Shown here: positions 40,201 through 40,719 of the stretch, one piece after another
Layout of the letters: each line of letters begins with the position of its first letter
Numbering within the stretch: the stretch's first letter is position 1
Assembly: GCA_947168045.1 (NCBI GenBank)
Contig: CAMVKN010000029.1
Span: forward strand, 1-40,719
Source of the DNA: an uncultured Prevotellaceae bacterium
Lineage (GTDB): Bacteria; Bacteroidota; Bacteroidia; Bacteroidales; Bacteroidaceae
Reading direction: 5' to 3'
DNA: 40,719 bases
Notes under the pieces: generated by a model
Database searches by the model: none
What the model was told of the DNA's origin: nothing
The model's input: the letters and a program-made list of their open reading frames with translations, nothing else
Program-made: the position numbers and the translations under genes

Positions 40201-40659
40201 GTCATCGCTGAGGATGAAGGGCGAGGGATAGGTGGTGTTGTTTGCCGTGGCCAGCCGTTTCTCGTCGCCCAGGGCAGTAATGTCGCCCGGCTTCTTCGAG
40301 ATGCGATACCAGATGCAGGCCTCGTCGGTGTGGCGGGTGTAGAAAATCATCACGCGCTCGTCAGGCAGCACCAGGAAGGTGGGGTTGTTGTGGTCGTCGG
40401 GCTGGAAGCAGCTGCGCACCAGCACGTCAGTCTTATGGCCCGTCAGCCAGTCGTACTGCGTAGCCTTCACGTTGCCGTGCACGTCGATGTAGCCGATATA
40501 GGTAGCATTGATGGTGCCGCCGGCGTTTTCATAGTGCAGGGCGCGCGGGTCGGCAAACCAGCACCAGGCTCCTTCCTCGGCCACAACGGTGGCAGCCGTC
40601 TGGGCACCCAGGCTGAGCAGGGTGCAAAGCATTGCAGTTAGCAGAAATAGTTTCTTCAT
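37297..40659 (-). CDS. Secreted BNR-propeller/LamG protein, likely polysaccharide-active
   Basis: 1120 residues with a signal peptide (MKKLFLLTAMLCTLLSLGAQ). The N-terminal half (about 25-450) resembles the BNR_4 beta-propeller (WCWFADPRALHY, YIGYIDVHGNVKATQYD, HDNPTF-like DDHNNPTFLVLPDERVMIFYTRH, RNWVWQIALDKDEHPVIAYPHID, NRTELCYSGGMALDP), a fold used by ulvan lyases and GH145-type enzymes. Then follow a degenerate Ig-like domain (about 615-700, ITWTSSDEKTISADGVL), a LamG-type domain (about 715-880, YRLAVTYDAGTHTTTIYIDGE), a galactose-binding-like domain (about 905-1070, LQNGDFEASYAPMSG, GDYRLKADVWKSG) and the tail YYDLQGRRHEQPVVPGIYI. It should be exported and may bind and cut a plant or algal polysaccharide. 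The enzyme class cannot be fixed from sequence alone. Confidence 0.75.
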   Translation of the reverse strand: MKKLFLLTAMLCTLLSLGAQTAATVVAEEGAWCWFADPRALHYENAGGTINATYIGYIDVHGNVKATQYDWLTGHKTDVLVRSCFQPDDHNNPTFLVLPDERVMIFYTRHTDEACIWYRISKKPGDITALGDEKRLATANNTTYPSPFILSDDPSHIYLCWRGINWHPTIARLTMPDANDDCKFDFGPRQIVQSTGARPYAKYQSNGKDKIYVSYTTGHPDNEQPDWLYFNVIDINHGNGPVLRDLNGKQLSIISNGVFNVNKTDSYASSYPATIVDKTANIRNWVWQIALDKDEHPVIAYPHIDNAKTTHVYWYARWNGTAWKNTWVQYGGHAFHQNWNRTELCYSGGMALDPDNINDLYLSIPTKDGQYNKDGVYELWKYTIDDDGKVAGSEQLTFNSPKNNVRPFVIPGSKNSKLRLAWMRGDYYYWMVNKNYPKGYPTSIMADYDWQEELTKEAEPELLPTCLCFGANHTLTLIYDMNAQNYEGTLLTIKGSVPLTYRLRAADQYPEIEVDGKVYRSQNRLMTSDDWATNSTGTSGDNHPTKLGIWVLTLTYDGKVLTTYRNGLVDQVVEVEGIDGTYSPQVVDVANGPRCMFHKVSYACLSPLSVQAKMAEVMDNMQDRIASDVLDAIKLPAETRTDLVLPTEMYGLDITWTSSDEKTISADGVLAPLTEDKEVTLTATCRGYSDKHVVKALARDITKNLRYELPQALDLTANTATGFSTNKFGQAPQGLLQGLRSYSFLVTVKATALTGQPRIYDFGSGSGNSLFLRANPLSAGIKYNGGTTTMVNAATQLTANREYRLAVTYDAGTHTTTIYIDGEENAAGTANQNEAYMLYDLATDARNYIGRTQWWDGAYANDNQDLRGTISQLSLYDVKLTRKEICQLQSLPYVDKELPTELQNGDFEASYAPMSGSGVSSDRAIYQPEGWTIDYTSRNENDITALKSGDLYFSNFFASRPAPSADSKQTYWVRQNWGTSTIMLKQELLLPKGDYRLKADVWKSGMGGDAFVSVSSENGPSVQAPSLANKEAWQQVDLGFASDGIASTTVAVTAMHNSNGSEKIIGFDNISIVPDVLSGIHTVAPSTTTTSVYYDLQGRRHEQPVVPGIYISEGRKLMVK

Positions 40660-40719
40660 AAATTAAGTTACTATGTTTGCACCAGCAAACGCGACTGAGG
40701 CGAGAGCGCCCCGCCTTGT

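Overview
The window looks like chromosome of a Bacteroidales bacterium, most likely Prevotella or a close relative. The reasons are SusC/SusD-type glycan uptake genes, fimbrillin/Mfa2-type lipoproteins, a fused MurF-alanine racemase, a SecG/LptE/sigma-54-regulator cluster, promoters of the Bacteroidetes type (TTTG, about 19-20 bp, TAnnTTTG) with no Shine-Dalgarno sequences, and secreted proteins ending in a YDLQGRR...GxYI...K tail. No rRNA, tRNA, CRISPR array or insertion sequence was seen. Product calls rest on reading the proteins by eye; no database search was possible.

Layout. (1) 1-3.6 kb, minus strand: a fimbria-like operon (outer-membrane barrel protein, Mfa2/FimB-type lipoprotein, two fimbrillin-like lipoproteins, the last cut by the window edge). 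A 13.5-unit GA microsatellite lies just upstream, and GC-rich palindromic repeats lie between and inside the genes. (2) 3.85-4.45 kb: a small protein overlapping a retroviral-type aspartic protease. (3) 4.6-20.1 kb: a starch/maltodextrin locus. susC, susD, susE and a susF-like gene run on the minus strand; a LacI-family regulator, an MFS sugar transporter, a SemiSWEET and two glycosyltransferases run on the plus strand; a secreted GH13 alpha-amylase lies convergent to them. One operator-like palindrome sits midway between the divergent promoters, and a 17/23 matching copy sits at the same distance upstream of the amylase promoter, so the regulator probably ties these units together. (4) 20.2-26.0 kb: a GH51 arabinofuranosidase, a DUF3089 lipoprotein, and a MurF-Alr fusion with an in-frame 13 x 9 bp minisatellite in its racemase half. 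(5) 26.1-32.7 kb: a CbxX-type AAA+ ATPase with an unassigned N-terminal domain; then an orphan galactitol-type PTS EIIC, a KduI isomerase with a signal peptide, an ExuT-like hexuronate transporter and a low-molecular-weight tyrosine phosphatase. (6) 32.9-35.8 kb, minus strand: secG, a conserved repeat-type protein, lptE and a sigma-54-type activator. (7) 35.9-37.3 kb: a YoeB-type toxin-antitoxin pair, a broken nuclease remnant resembling a type III restriction subunit, and about 250 bp of nested palindromes. (8) 37.3-40.66 kb: a 1120-residue secreted BNR/LamG protein.

How the parts fit. The starch locus gives surface binding and extracellular hydrolysis (amylase, SusE/F-like), outer-membrane import (SusCD), inner-membrane uptake (MFS, perhaps SemiSWEET) and a dedicated regulator. 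The KduI/ExuT/EIIC cluster suggests handling of unsaturated uronates, with the isomerase apparently exported. The points most worth checking are the shared operator with fixed spacing, the exported KduI beside an orphan EIIC, the protease/antitoxin-like pair, the racemase minisatellite, the GA tract at the fimbrial operon and the nested palindrome beside the nuclease remnant.
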